The notes beneath the pieces were generated by a model, which searched no databases, had not been told where the DNA came from, and saw nothing but the letters and a program-made list of their open reading frames with translations. Both the position numbers and the translations under genes were made by a program. From Anaerolineales bacterium UBA832 (GTDB lineage Bacteria > Chloroflexota > Anaerolineae > Anaerolineales > UBA11657), in contig DBHI01000107.1 in the NCBI GenBank assembly GCA_002296125.1, forward strand, positions 657 through 28,404: a stretch of DNA of 27,748 nt, written 5' to 3'. The stretch's first letter is position 1; each line of letters starts with the position of its first letter. Positions 1 to 7,630 of the stretch are shown piece after piece.

Positions 1-68
1 AGGTTTACAGCTGTTGTTGTTTTTCCTACGCCGCCTTTTTGGTTTACAAATGCGTAAATATGTGTCAT
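1..68 (-). CDS. parA: ParA/Soj chromosome-partitioning ATPase, N-terminal fragment
   Basis: Only the first 22 codons are inside the window; the gene continues past the left edge. The fragment starts MTHIYAFVNQKGGVGKTTTA, which contains the deviant Walker A motif KGGVGKTT of the ParA/MinD family at residues 10-17, with the signature first lysine. In that family the ATPase works with ParB on parS sites to segregate the origin region. The position just downstream of jag and yidC on the same strand is the usual one for chromosomal parA near the origin, which favours Soj/ParA over MinD or a plasmid ParA. No strong Shine-Dalgarno sequence is visible before the ATG. ParB would be expected off the left edge. 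Confidence 0.85.
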   Translation of the reverse strand, partial: MTHIYAFVNQKGGVGKTTTAVN

Positions 69-137
69 TTATTTATTTGTTTGTGTACAGGTAAATTATA
101 TCAAACTTAGAAAATAGTTATGTTTCTTACTTTTAGA

Positions 138-821
138 TTATCTTAGGATAGATGGTTGTATGTTAACTTTTCGGTCCTTGTCTACACCTGTACTATTAGT
201 TGTGACTCCCGGATTATTCTCTAAGGTAATATGTACTATTCGTCTTTCATTAGGTGGCATGGGTTCTAAAGCAATTGGTCTACCAAATTGAACTACTTGA
301 GCAGCCATTCTCTGAGCCAAGCGCTTTAGTTGTAATTCTCGTCTTTGCTTGTAATTGTCTACATCTATATTGATGTTTATCCATTTGTTTTGTTGGTTAG
401 AGACTATGAGCTTGGTAATATATTCGAGGCTTGCTAAAGTTTCTCCCTTTCTACCAATCAGAGTTGATACAGATTCACCTTCAATATTGATTTTGTAGTT
501 TGAGCGCTGATCAATTTTTGACAGTTCTGTATCATGAACACATATATTGGCATTTATCTTCATATCTTGTAAAATTTGTGATAATACTCGGTAAATTGTT
601 ACAAGCTTAGGTATTATTTCATGGTACTGCTTATTGACAAGATTAATTGACCCTCTAATCATAATATCCTGATTGTGTAGATCTGAATTGTCTGATATGG
701 TTTCTTCAACAAATGTTATATCTAGATCTTTTTCATCAATATTAAGTTCTTGACTTGCGATTTCAATTACTCTTTCCTGATTTTTTGCTTGAATTTCTAT
801 TTTTATGTTATTTGATTCCAT
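138..821 (-). CDS. jag: KH-R3H RNA-binding protein Jag/KhpB
   Basis: This 227-residue protein has the Jag/KhpB (EloR) architecture: an N-terminal Jag_N-like segment (about residues 5-45), a KH domain whose GxxG loop reads IGRKGE (122-127), and a C-terminal R3H domain (about 158-224) with the conserved LEPMPPNERRIVH stretch (185-197). Proteins of this family bind RNA in the cytoplasm and, in Firmicutes, influence cell elongation and division. The gene lies 51 bases downstream of yidC, its usual neighbour. The start is well supported: GGAGG at 827-831 sits five bases before the ATG. The 57-110 linker is not recognisable as a known domain. Confidence 0.93.
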   Translation of the reverse strand: MESNNIKIEIQAKNQERVIEIASQELNIDEKDLDITFVEETISDNSDLHNQDIMIRGSINLVNKQYHEIIPKLVTIYRVLSQILQDMKINANICVHDTELSKIDQRSNYKINIEGESVSTLIGRKGETLASLEYITKLIVSNQQNKWININIDVDNYKQRRELQLKRLAQRMAAQVVQFGRPIALEPMPPNERRIVHITLENNPGVTTNSTGVDKDRKVNIQPSILR

Positions 822-872
822 TTTTTCCTCCGGATTGCAATCAATTGATACTCTAATGTATGAATTGATATA

Positions 873-1811
873 TTAACGACCTCTTTTTTTGCCTCCGCGA
901 GCTTTCCTAGCCTTTAGCCTTTTTGCTTTTCTGCTACTCATTTTTTCTTGAGCTTGTATTGTTGGATTGGTCGATGTTCCACCAGTTTCTAATTTAGACG
1001 ATTTTTTAACTGGTTCTGGTGGAGAGATTGTTGGTAATGGTAAATTAAATGCACCTATATTTATAGAGGACCATTCTAGTCTTTCACGATTAATGATTGC
1101 ATATTGAGCTACAGTTGCTATGTTTGAAGTGATGAAGTAAACTGACAGTCCAGATGAAAATTGTAGTGCGAAAAATGCAAACATTAATGGCATCATAGTC
1201 ATCATTGAACGTTGCATTTGTGCGCTTTGATCATTGGGGTCAGCGGGTGTTGGTGTCATCATTTTCTGTTGTAAAACAGTAGTTATATATACGAATAAAG
1301 GTAATATAGGAATTCCTATCCCAATTAGGAAGGGAATATATAATCTGTCTGGTTGACTAAGATCCATCCATAGAAAGTTGCGATCTACAGGCAACATTTC
1401 ATGAAATTCTGGAAACCATGATTGGTATGTGGCTTGGTAAAGATCTATCATTTGTAGTGGCCCTGCTGGTATAGCATGCAGTATTGATCGATACATACCT
1501 ATGAGTATTGGGAACTGAATGAGCATAGGGAGACATCCACCTAGCATAGAAGCAGGACTGTAACCTATTTTCTGAAGTTCTTTTTGTATGCGTTCAGGTT
1601 GACCTTTGTATTTTTCTTGTATACGTTTAATGTCTGGCTGCATTGCTTGCATTTTCATTTGTGATTTTTGTTGTTTCACTGTAAGGGGAATCAACAAAAA
1701 TCTAATTATTAATGTGAGCAATATTAATGATAGTGCAAAACTATTACCCATCAATTTATATAGTAGTAATAATGAGTTTGTAAAAGGATAAATAACTAAT
1801 TCGTTCCACAT
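873..1811 (-). CDS. yidC: Membrane protein insertase YidC/Oxa1
   Basis: A 312-residue Oxa1/YidC-family insertase, which places membrane proteins into the cytoplasmic membrane alone or with SecYEG. It is the short form: there is no large extracytoplasmic domain after the first helix, as in monoderm bacteria. The first conserved helix (about 25-45) holds the positively charged groove residue, Arg37. It is followed by the amphipathic cytoplasmic hairpin (about 46-90), a second helix (about 92-112), two helices near 158-180, and helix 220-240. The C-terminal tail (about 269-312) is rich in Lys and Arg, as in family members that bind the ribosome directly. AAGGA lies about 11 bases before the ATG. 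It sits between the PQQ lipoprotein gene and jag. Confidence 0.95.
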   Translation of the reverse strand: MWNELVIYPFTNSLLLLYKLMGNSFALSLILLTLIIRFLLIPLTVKQQKSQMKMQAMQPDIKRIQEKYKGQPERIQKELQKIGYSPASMLGGCLPMLIQFPILIGMYRSILHAIPAGPLQMIDLYQATYQSWFPEFHEMLPVDRNFLWMDLSQPDRLYIPFLIGIGIPILPLFVYITTVLQQKMMTPTPADPNDQSAQMQRSMMTMMPLMFAFFALQFSSGLSVYFITSNIATVAQYAIINRERLEWSSINIGAFNLPLPTISPPEPVKKSSKLETGGTSTNPTIQAQEKMSSRKAKRLKARKARGGKKRGR

Positions 1812-1863
1812 AATTTGTATTTTCCTTTTAGATGATTATTTATATGATTAATAGTCATTGTGT

Positions 1864-2964
1864 TTAGTCCAGATCCATTGCCCATATTATCTGACCATTT
1901 GATTGATCAATAGAATACACTAGATTTTCCCCACTCATTGAAATGACATATACAGCATTTGAATAAATAAGAGGGTCAGCTAATATTCGATCTGCATTTT
2001 TAGTATCTAGTTCTATACTCCATATTGTCTTTCCGTTAGATGAATTAATGGAGTACAGAAAGCCTCCATCTGTACACACAAAAATGGTACCGTCAGCATA
2101 TGCTGGTGTACCTATGGATGGACTATCTAGTTTTTGGCTTGTCCATAGATTTTTCCCATTTTCTGTATTTAGTGAATAAACATATCCTTCCAAGTCTCCG
2201 AAAATGAGTTGGTCATCTATTGCTTTTGGACTTCCCCAAACCCATCCATTAGTCTCAAAATTCCATTTGATTTTTCCAGTAGATAGATCAATTGCATATA
2301 CGTTATCTGATAATGATCCTGTAAATAAGGTGTCTTCCAGAATGATTGGTTGATCAGCGATAGAGCTGTTCAAATTTGTATTCCATTCCTCTAATCCAGT
2401 TGATGCGTCAATAGATGTAATTGTGTGATCCATGCTTGATATATATATGTTTGAATCAGTCGCTAGAGGTGCAGACCATAAATCTTCTTCGGATTCGAAT
2501 TCCCACACTAAATTACCTGTGATATTGTCTATAGCATATAACATTTGTGCAGACGCAAATAATACTATTGTGGAATTTGTAGTGACGTAAGAGGGTGCTG
2601 TACCAGATTTGTCATTAGTTCCATCAAAAATCCAAATTTCGTTACCTGTATTTTTATCTAATGCAAACAAATTTTTGGTGTCTGATGCCACATAGATGTG
2701 TTTACTATCATATGCAGGAGGACTATAGAATTGACTTCTGATTTTGTCAGCTTGGTTAGGGAATTGCCATAGTAATTGACCATTGTCTGCAGATATTGCA
2801 TACATTGCTTGATTGTTGGATACTAAAAGTTTGTTTTTATCTAAAGAAGCATTAGGCCACGAGCTATTAGGCATTGCGCCTGCACAACTTGTTAGTATTA
2901 TTCCAAGAATTAATATAATAACTCTGTGGATGGATTTTTCTATAAAATAGTTAATTCTACTCAT
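1864..2964 (-). CDS. PQQ-repeat beta-propeller lipoprotein (BamB-like)
   Basis: A 366-residue secreted lipoprotein. A basic/hydrophobic signal segment (about 10-26) ends in the lipobox LTSC with Cys27 as the probable lipidated residue. The rest is a run of PQQ-type propeller blades, each with a G-x-x-x-W hallmark; tryptophans fall at 66, 111, 154, 194, 234, 274, 316 and 361, giving eight blades. No quinoprotein dehydrogenase active-site residues are evident, so a binding or scaffold role is more likely than an enzyme. The fold resembles BamB, but a monoderm would have no BAM complex. The gene is ten bases downstream of yidD and about 50 bases before yidC, so it is probably co-transcribed with them. 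A role with YidC is inference from position only. Confidence 0.85.
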   Translation of the reverse strand: MSRINYFIEKSIHRVIILILGIILTSCAGAMPNSSWPNASLDKNKLLVSNNQAMYAISADNGQLLWQFPNQADKIRSQFYSPPAYDSKHIYVASDTKNLFALDKNTGNEIWIFDGTNDKSGTAPSYVTTNSTIVLFASAQMLYAIDNITGNLVWEFESEEDLWSAPLATDSNIYISSMDHTITSIDASTGLEEWNTNLNSSIADQPIILEDTLFTGSLSDNVYAIDLSTGKIKWNFETNGWVWGSPKAIDDQLIFGDLEGYVYSLNTENGKNLWTSQKLDSPSIGTPAYADGTIFVCTDGGFLYSINSSNGKTIWSIELDTKNADRILADPLIYSNAVYVISMSGENLVYSIDQSNGQIIWAMDLD

Positions 2965-2974
2965 TCTATTCGAT

Positions 2975-3223
2975 TTAGTTTGTATTGTTGGTTATGTCCA
3001 ATTCATTTGTGTTAATAGGTATTGGATCGTACCCTCCAATATTAAATGGATGGCACTTCATTAGTCTTTTTGTAAGTAATATGAATCCTCGACTAACACC
3101 AAAAGTTTCTATTGCTAAGTATCCGTATTCAGAACAAGTAGGATAAAAGCGACAACTAGATGGAAGAACTGGAGAAATGGTTTTTCTATATATTTTGATT
3201 AAGTTTAGAATTAATTTTTTCAT
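2975..3223 (-). CDS. yidD: Membrane protein insertion efficiency factor YidD
   Basis: This 82-residue protein matches the YidD family along most of its length. It has an N-terminal amphipathic segment, then the conserved PSSCRFYPTCSEY block (residues 21-33) with its two cysteines, and the CHPFNIGGYDPIP block near residues 57-69. YidD is a small membrane-associated protein that assists membrane-protein insertion; its gene usually lies between rnpA and yidC, as here apart from the inserted lipoprotein gene. It starts 16 bases after the rnpA stop. There is no convincing Shine-Dalgarno sequence, so translation may depend on upstream reading. Confidence 0.95.
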   Translation of the reverse strand: MKKLILNLIKIYRKTISPVLPSSCRFYPTCSEYGYLAIETFGVSRGFILLTKRLMKCHPFNIGGYDPIPINTNELDITNNTN

Positions 3224-3239
3224 TAAATATCGTTTTTTT

Positions 3240-3572
3240 TTAACTATTTTTCAATAGATTTGCTTTTGATATCAAGCTATTGACTGCTAGTAATACGTCA
3301 TTCATTTTACAGCTGTATATAGCTGGCCTAGCAATTAATAACAAGTCCCATCCTGGCGATATAAATCTTTCTTGCAGACTTAGTGATTCGCGAAGTAGTC
3401 TCTTTGCTCTATTTCTTTTTACTGCATTACCAATATGTTTGCTAGCAACATATCCAACTCTTGAATATGGTAATGAATTACTTGCAATTTGTAGCACTAT
3501 TAAAGTATGTACCCATGATTTACCAATTTTTTTGACTCTTTGAAAGTCTTTTTGTCCACGCATAATGATCAT
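3240..3572 (-). CDS. rnpA: Ribonuclease P protein component
   Basis: A 110-residue basic protein, the protein subunit of RNase P, which helps the catalytic RNA process the 5' ends of tRNA precursors. The N-terminal RGQKDFQRV and the RNR box GNAVKRNRAKRLLRE (about residues 48-62) are diagnostic. It follows rpmH after a 23-base gap, the near-universal bacterial order. Two in-frame ATGs are candidates, at 3572 and three codons later at 3563. The second gives an N terminus closer to that of most homologues; neither has a clear Shine-Dalgarno sequence, so the choice is open. Confidence 0.95.
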   Translation of the reverse strand: MIIMRGQKDFQRVKKIGKSWVHTLIVLQIASNSLPYSRVGYVASKHIGNAVKRNRAKRLLRESLSLQERFISPGWDLLLIARPAIYSCKMNDVLLAVNSLISKANLLKNS

Positions 3573-3595
3573 GAGTGACTAGGTATATTTTGGTA

Positions 3596-3805
3596 CTATC
3601 TGCGTTTACTAGATGTACTACCACTTTTAGTACCATTCCAGTCTATACGCGGTTTTACATGGTTACGTTGAGGTGCTAACACGCTTCTTCCTTTACGTCG
3701 TCTTGACTTGAGGACTTTCTGTCCTCCAGATGTAGACATACGTTTTCTAAATCCATGCACCCTTGCACGTCGTCTAATTTTTGGTTGATATGTTCTCTTG
3801 GGCAT
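3596..3805 (-). CDS. rpmH: Ribosomal protein bL34 with C-terminal extension
   Basis: The first 45 or so residues are a standard bL34, a small, highly basic 50S subunit protein: MPKRTYQP at the start, HGFRKRMST in the middle and SRRRKGRSVL near the end of the core. Typical bL34 is 44-47 residues, but this one is 69. The extra 24 residues (46-69) are rich in Ser, Lys and Arg, with one Trp. The start is firm: GAGG (3813-3816) lies seven bases before the ATG. As first gene of the rpmH-rnpA-yidD-yidC-jag cluster it follows a promoter and a hairpin described separately. Confidence 0.95.
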   Translation of the reverse strand: MPKRTYQPKIRRRARVHGFRKRMSTSGGQKVLKSRRRKGRSVLAPQRNHVKPRIDWNGTKSGSTSSKRR

Positions 3806-3818
3806 TATCTAGCCTCAC

Positions 3819-3863
3819 AAAAAACTGCGGCTCGACGCATTTTGCTGTTAAATCGCCGGCCGC
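3819..3863 (-). terminator. GC-rich hairpin plus T6 in the rpmH leader (attenuator-like)
   Basis: On the minus strand the arm GCGGCCGGCG (3854-3863) pairs with CGTCGAGCCGC (3827-3837): ten base pairs including one G-U, with a single bulged A and a 16-base loop. Two bases after the stem come six T (3819-3824). This is the form of an intrinsic terminator, and it stands out in very AT-rich surroundings. It lies between the candidate promoter at 3902-3930 and the rpmH start. It could therefore attenuate the rpmH operon, or, if transcription comes from further upstream, terminate the mscS transcript. Confidence 0.6.
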
Positions 3864-3901
3864 CTATACTTTTTTATAAATTTTAATTGTAAATCAACTT
3901 C

Positions 3902-3930
3902 ATTATACCTGACGGTACAGTTCAGGTCAA
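3902..3930 (-). promoter_or_regulatory. Sigma-70-type promoter of the rpmH operon
   Basis: Minus strand: TTGACC at 3925-3930, a 17-base spacer, and a perfect TATAAT at 3902-3907. This is the best promoter match I found in the window. Transcription would begin near 3895, giving a leader of about 90 bases before rpmH. The -35 box lies inside the inverted repeat described at 3926-3961. Confidence 0.7.
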
Positions 3931-3961
3931 ACAGTTTGACATTATGTCATATGTTGATCAA
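3926..3961. promoter_or_regulatory. Overlapping inverted repeats at the rpmH promoter
   Basis: GTCAAACAGTTTGAC (3926-3940) is a perfect 7+1+7 inverted repeat. It overlaps TGACATTATGTCA (3937-3949), a perfect 6+1+6 inverted repeat. TTGATCAA (3954-3961) follows as an 8-base palindrome. The first covers most of the -35 box of the rpmH promoter, a typical place for a repressor site. The regulator is unknown. Confidence 0.4.
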
Positions 3962-3982
3962 TACATATTTAATGCGTTGTTC

Positions 3983-5053
3983 TTATTTATCCTGTGATTC
4001 TTCAATAATTCGTATTTCACGTTGAGGGAATGGTATTAAAATATTTGCAGATCTTAAAGCGTTATACACAGCTGTGTTCACTCGATCAAACATAGGTCTT
4101 GTATCAGTATAGCTTTCTATCCACCAGCGCAATCTGAAGATTAATGCGGAATCTCCAAAATTAAGGAAAAGAGCGTCTACTGGTTTGTGTTTTTGTACAC
4201 CTTCTACGTTTTTAATTGCAGCTACTAATGTTTTTCTTGCAAAGTCAAGATCAGTACCATAGGCTACACCTACTTCCATTTGGATGCGATAATGGGTATC
4301 AGGAAAAGAATGGTTCACTACAAGACTTTTTTCTATAATTGAATTAGGGACAATGACAGTTCTGTTGTCAAGAGTTTGAATTCTTGTGCTCCGTAATCCT
4401 ATGTCAACTACATTACCCCAGGTGTTGAGATCTCTGATTTCTATACGATCACCTATTCTGAATGGTCGATCAATCATGATTAAGATTCCACTAATTGTGT
4501 CGGATAGTGCGGCTTGGGCTGCTAATGCTATAGCTAATGAACCTATGCCCATAGTTGTTACAAGTGCACTAACATCAACATTAAAGCGTCCTAAAACTAT
4601 TATTATTGCTATTCCAGCTACTATCGAAAGTATGATGCGTCGTAGAAGTGGGACGGCTTGAGTAGCAAGCTTAAGATCAGAGTTTTCAGATAGTCGTGTA
4701 GTATACCAATCAAAGAATGCAGATACGGTTCTCCATATTAAAGATACTATCAATGTTAAGTAAAGTACGAAAAAGAACTGCTTCCAGAAAGGCAACAAAG
4801 CTATAGATAAGAAATTTAACCTGTTTATTGACCATTGAGTTGTTGCAGTAATTATTAGCAAAAAAAGAGGTCCTTTTGCTGCTGGGAGTAAAGAATCATC
4901 AAGTTTTGTTTCTGTACGACCTATAATGTGATTGATCAACTTGCTCAGAGAGACAGCCAATATTTTTCTTCCTATAGTTAAAAGTAGTATTAGTACCGTT
5001 ACAGAAATTCCTATATCAATCCATTCTGACGATTCAAGACTTAGAAAATTCAT
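3983..5053 (-). CDS. MscS-family mechanosensitive ion channel
   Basis: A membrane protein of 356 residues from this start. Hydrophobic segments lie near 11-30, 58-75, 88-107 and 140-156. The pore-lining TM3-like helix (about 163-190) has the Gly/Ala pattern GIGSLAIALAAQAALSDTISG. It is followed by the MscS beta domain (RPFRIGDRIEI, about 196-206) and a C-terminal alpha/beta domain. Such channels open under membrane tension and release solutes in hypo-osmotic shock. A TTG five codons upstream (5068) is in frame, but GAGG (5062-5065 region) sits about nine bases before the ATG at 5053, so that ATG is the better start. The gene diverges from the M20 peptidase gene. Confidence 0.9.
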   Translation of the reverse strand: MNFLSLESSEWIDIGISVTVLILLLTIGRKILAVSLSKLINHIIGRTETKLDDSLLPAAKGPLFLLIITATTQWSINRLNFLSIALLPFWKQFFFVLYLTLIVSLIWRTVSAFFDWYTTRLSENSDLKLATQAVPLLRRIILSIVAGIAIIIVLGRFNVDVSALVTTMGIGSLAIALAAQAALSDTISGILIMIDRPFRIGDRIEIRDLNTWGNVVDIGLRSTRIQTLDNRTVIVPNSIIEKSLVVNHSFPDTHYRIQMEVGVAYGTDLDFARKTLVAAIKNVEGVQKHKPVDALFLNFGDSALIFRLRWWIESYTDTRPMFDRVNTAVYNALRSANILIPFPQREIRIIEESQDK

Positions 5054-5206
5054 TTTGATTTGCCTCAATAATTATATTTGTAATTATATCTCGGTTAAAT
5101 TACTATTGTTTTGTATCAATATTATATATATAAAATTAGATTTAGGTGTTATCTATTATTTTGATGCTATTTAAATACAAATATTCGAAATCATAGTATC
5201 ATAGTG

Positions 5207-5236
5207 CTGACATGGATTCTGGTTTTTTCAGATAGT
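5207..5236 (+). promoter_or_regulatory. Candidate promoter for the M20 dipeptidase gene
   Basis: CTGACA (5207-5212) and GATAGT (5231-5236) are separated by 18 bases, about 40 bases before the start codon at 5277. The match is moderate (five and four of six bases). The rest of the 5054-5276 divergent gap is AT-rich with no other site I could support. Confidence 0.3.
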
Positions 5237-5276
5237 ATGGTTTTTATATATAAGGAATAACACGTATAGGTATTTT

Positions 5277-6659
5277 ATGATCAATATGGATGATATTACT
5301 AATTACATACGTTCAAATCAAAGTAAAACTTTGCTCAGACTGGAAAGATTCTGTCAAATCCCTAGCATCTCTACATTATCAGAACATGATGAAGATATTA
5401 ATCATGCTGCTAGTTGGATAGCTGATTTTATGGAGGATATAGGTATGAAATCTGTATCTTGTATGCCTACAGATGGACATCCTATTGTGTATGGTGAAAA
5501 AATTGAAGCAGATGATTTGTGTACAGTTCTTATTTATGGTCATTATGATGTGCAGCCTGTTGATCCAATTGATGAATGGAAATCCGATCCTTTTATACCA
5601 GAAATTCGTGGAGACCATTTGTATTCGCGTGGTGTTTCTGATATGAAAGGACAAATAATAAGTGTATTAGCTGCTCTTGAATCATATAATCAAGAAGTTG
5701 GCAAGCTGCCAGTAAATGTAAAGGTGATTGTAGAAGGTGAAGAGGAAATAGGTTCACCGAATTTGGAGAAATTTGTAAAAGAAAATTCAGAATTGCTGGA
5801 TTGCGATTTTTGTATGAATGCTGATTCTGGCATTGGAGATATAGATATTCCAGGTATTGTATACGGATTAAGAGGATTGGCATATTATGAATTATGGGTT
5901 TATGGGCCAGAAGTAGATCTACATTCTGGAATGTTTGGAGGAGCAATTCATAATCCTGCTATTGTTTTGTGTCAATTAATTGCAAACATGCAAGATGATA
6001 ATGGTGTGATTCAGGTTCCTGGTTGTTACGATGATGTTGAAGACGTTACATTAGATGAGAGATTTGTGATGAATCAATTGCCATATGATGATATTCAAAT
6101 ATCTTCAAGTGCTGGTAATCCACCAGAATTATTTGGTGAACATGGATATTCAGCTATAGAACATATCTCAGTGCGTCCATCTTTGGATGTTAATGGTATT
6201 TATTCAGGCTTTGTTGGTTCAGGTAGTAAAACAGTAATTCCTGCTAAAGCAATGGCAAAATTATCGTTAAGATTAGTGCCTAATCAAGATCCAAGTAGTA
6301 TTACAGCAGGTCTAGAAAGATATTTGAAAGAAAATGCTCCAACGACTGTTAAATATGAATTAAAAGAATTGGCTCATGCAAATCCAGTTGTAGTTAATCG
6401 GAATTCTGTTGCAGTACAAGGTGCTTTTGATGCTATTAAATCTGTATATGGTGTTGAGCCAGTATTTATGAGAATGGGTGGTACTGTTCCGGTTGTCAGT
6501 ATGATTAGTGAAATTTTATCTACTGATACTGTAATGCTTGGTTTTGCTTTAAATGATGATGGTATTCATGGACCAAATGAGAGATTGCACATAAATAATT
6601 TCTATAGAGGTATAGAAGCATTTGCTCATTTTTTTTATAACTTATCTATAAAATATTAG
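5277..6659 (+). CDS. M20-family dipeptidase/metallopeptidase
   Basis: A 460-residue member of the M20 peptidase family, closest in layout to the dipeptidase/CNDP-like branch that hydrolyses dipeptides in the cytoplasm with two zinc ions. Expected metal ligands and catalytic residues are visible: His89 and Asp91 in YGHYDVQP, the bridging Asp122 in SDMKG, catalytic Glu156 region in EGEEEIGS (153-160), Asp183 in NADSG, and His431 in HGPNE near the C terminus. The dimerisation (lid) domain spans about 200-320. ATGs at 5277 and 5286 are both possible; AGG lies six bases before the first. It is encoded next to the PP2C gene 41 bases downstream. The substrate cannot be told from sequence. Confidence 0.9.
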   Translation: MINMDDITNYIRSNQSKTLLRLERFCQIPSISTLSEHDEDINHAASWIADFMEDIGMKSVSCMPTDGHPIVYGEKIEADDLCTVLIYGHYDVQPVDPIDEWKSDPFIPEIRGDHLYSRGVSDMKGQIISVLAALESYNQEVGKLPVNVKVIVEGEEEIGSPNLEKFVKENSELLDCDFCMNADSGIGDIDIPGIVYGLRGLAYYELWVYGPEVDLHSGMFGGAIHNPAIVLCQLIANMQDDNGVIQVPGCYDDVEDVTLDERFVMNQLPYDDIQISSSAGNPPELFGEHGYSAIEHISVRPSLDVNGIYSGFVGSGSKTVIPAKAMAKLSLRLVPNQDPSSITAGLERYLKENAPTTVKYELKELAHANPVVVNRNSVAVQGAFDAIKSVYGVEPVFMRMGGTVPVVSMISEILSTDTVMLGFALNDDGIHGPNERLHINNFYRGIEAFAHFFYNLSIKY

Positions 6660-6700
6660 TATACAGTTTACTATCTTTATTTATTTTCTAGGAGAAATAA

Positions 6701-7630
6701 TTGTTTATAATGCTCCGAAGACTAATATACAAATTGTCAAAATTGTTTCATCTTTTCAATAATCAGCAAGGGAAAGACTTAGATAGTCATTTGAAAATGC
6801 AAATTGGTAGAGCAACTCACCAACCGCCTATTACGGGTTGTCCAATGATTACAAGTGCACATGGTCAAAGTATTGGATTGGTTCGTGCGAACAATGAAGA
6901 TGCATTGTTCGCACTTTCAAGTTTGAATTCAGGAGATGTAATTTCTGAAGCTATAGGAGTCTTTGTTGTAGCTGATGGTATGGGAGGGCATGAAAAAGGT
7001 GAACGAGCTAGTGCGGTTGCTGTTCAATCCATTGCAAAGTCATTGGGCAGTTACTTATTTGCTGAATTATTAGAGGTAGTACATAGTTCAATCACTGAAG
7101 AAAAATTAATGAAGTTACTTGAATCTGCGTTAATTAATGCTAATATTGAGGTCAAAACTAGTGTCCCTGGTGGTGGTACTACTGCTAGTGTTTTGTTTTT
7201 GATAGGTAATACTGGTTACATTGGTCATGTTGGAGATAGTAGGGTGTATTTGATGGAACCTAATAGATTTATTCAGATTACCAAAGATCATTCATTGGTT
7301 CAGAAGTTGTATGATCGTGGGGAAATTTCTGAAGAAGGCATTTCAGATCATCCTCGTAGAAATATACTTATGAGAGCATTAGGTCAGGATGAAATGCTTG
7401 AGGTTGATGTTATTAGGCAAGATATATTGCCAGGAAGTGTTTTTTTGTTATGTACTGATGGATTATGGGGATCAGTATCTGACGAAGTTATTGAAAATAT
7501 TATATTGTCTAATACTGATAATTTGCAAAAAGTATGTGAGTTGTTAATTAAAGAAGCCAATCAAAATGGTGGAACAGATAATATTACAGCACTTATAGTA
7601 AAATATGGTTATGAATACAATGAAAAATGA
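6701..7630 (+). CDS. PP2C-family Ser/Thr protein phosphatase
   Basis: A 309-residue PP2C (PPM) phosphatase of the bacterial PrpC/Stp type, which dephosphorylates Ser/Thr phosphoproteins with bound Mn/Mg. Motifs in order: RANNEDAL (62-69), VVADGMGGHEKG (89-100), GHVGDSRVYL (175-184), CTDGLWG (251-257) and GGTDNITA (290-297). Metal ligands Asp67, Asp92, Asp253 and Asp293 are all present, so it should be active. About 50 residues precede the catalytic domain. The start is probably the TTG at 6701: AGGAG (6690-6694) is six bases before it, whereas the ATG at 6710 is 15 bases away. It overlaps the response regulator gene, which suggests translational coupling. No Ser/Thr kinase gene is in view. 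Confidence 0.92.
   Translation: MFIMLRRLIYKLSKLFHLFNNQQGKDLDSHLKMQIGRATHQPPITGCPMITSAHGQSIGLVRANNEDALFALSSLNSGDVISEAIGVFVVADGMGGHEKGERASAVAVQSIAKSLGSYLFAELLEVVHSSITEEKLMKLLESALINANIEVKTSVPGGGTTASVLFLIGNTGYIGHVGDSRVYLMEPNRFIQITKDHSLVQKLYDRGEISEEGISDHPRRNILMRALGQDEMLEVDVIRQDILPGSVFLLCTDGLWGSVSDEVIENIILSNTDNLQKVCELLIKEANQNGGTDNITALIVKYGYEYNEK

Noticed and set aside
3935..3966. Plus-strand TTGACA at 3936-3941 as a promoter reading towards mscS
   Set aside because: No acceptable -10 box at 16-18 bases; transcription would be antisense to mscS. The sequence is better explained as part of the inverted repeats.
4062..4070. TTATACACA, a match to the DnaA-box consensus
   Set aside because: It is a single copy inside the mscS coding sequence with no AT-rich unwinding region or further boxes nearby; chance is the simplest explanation.
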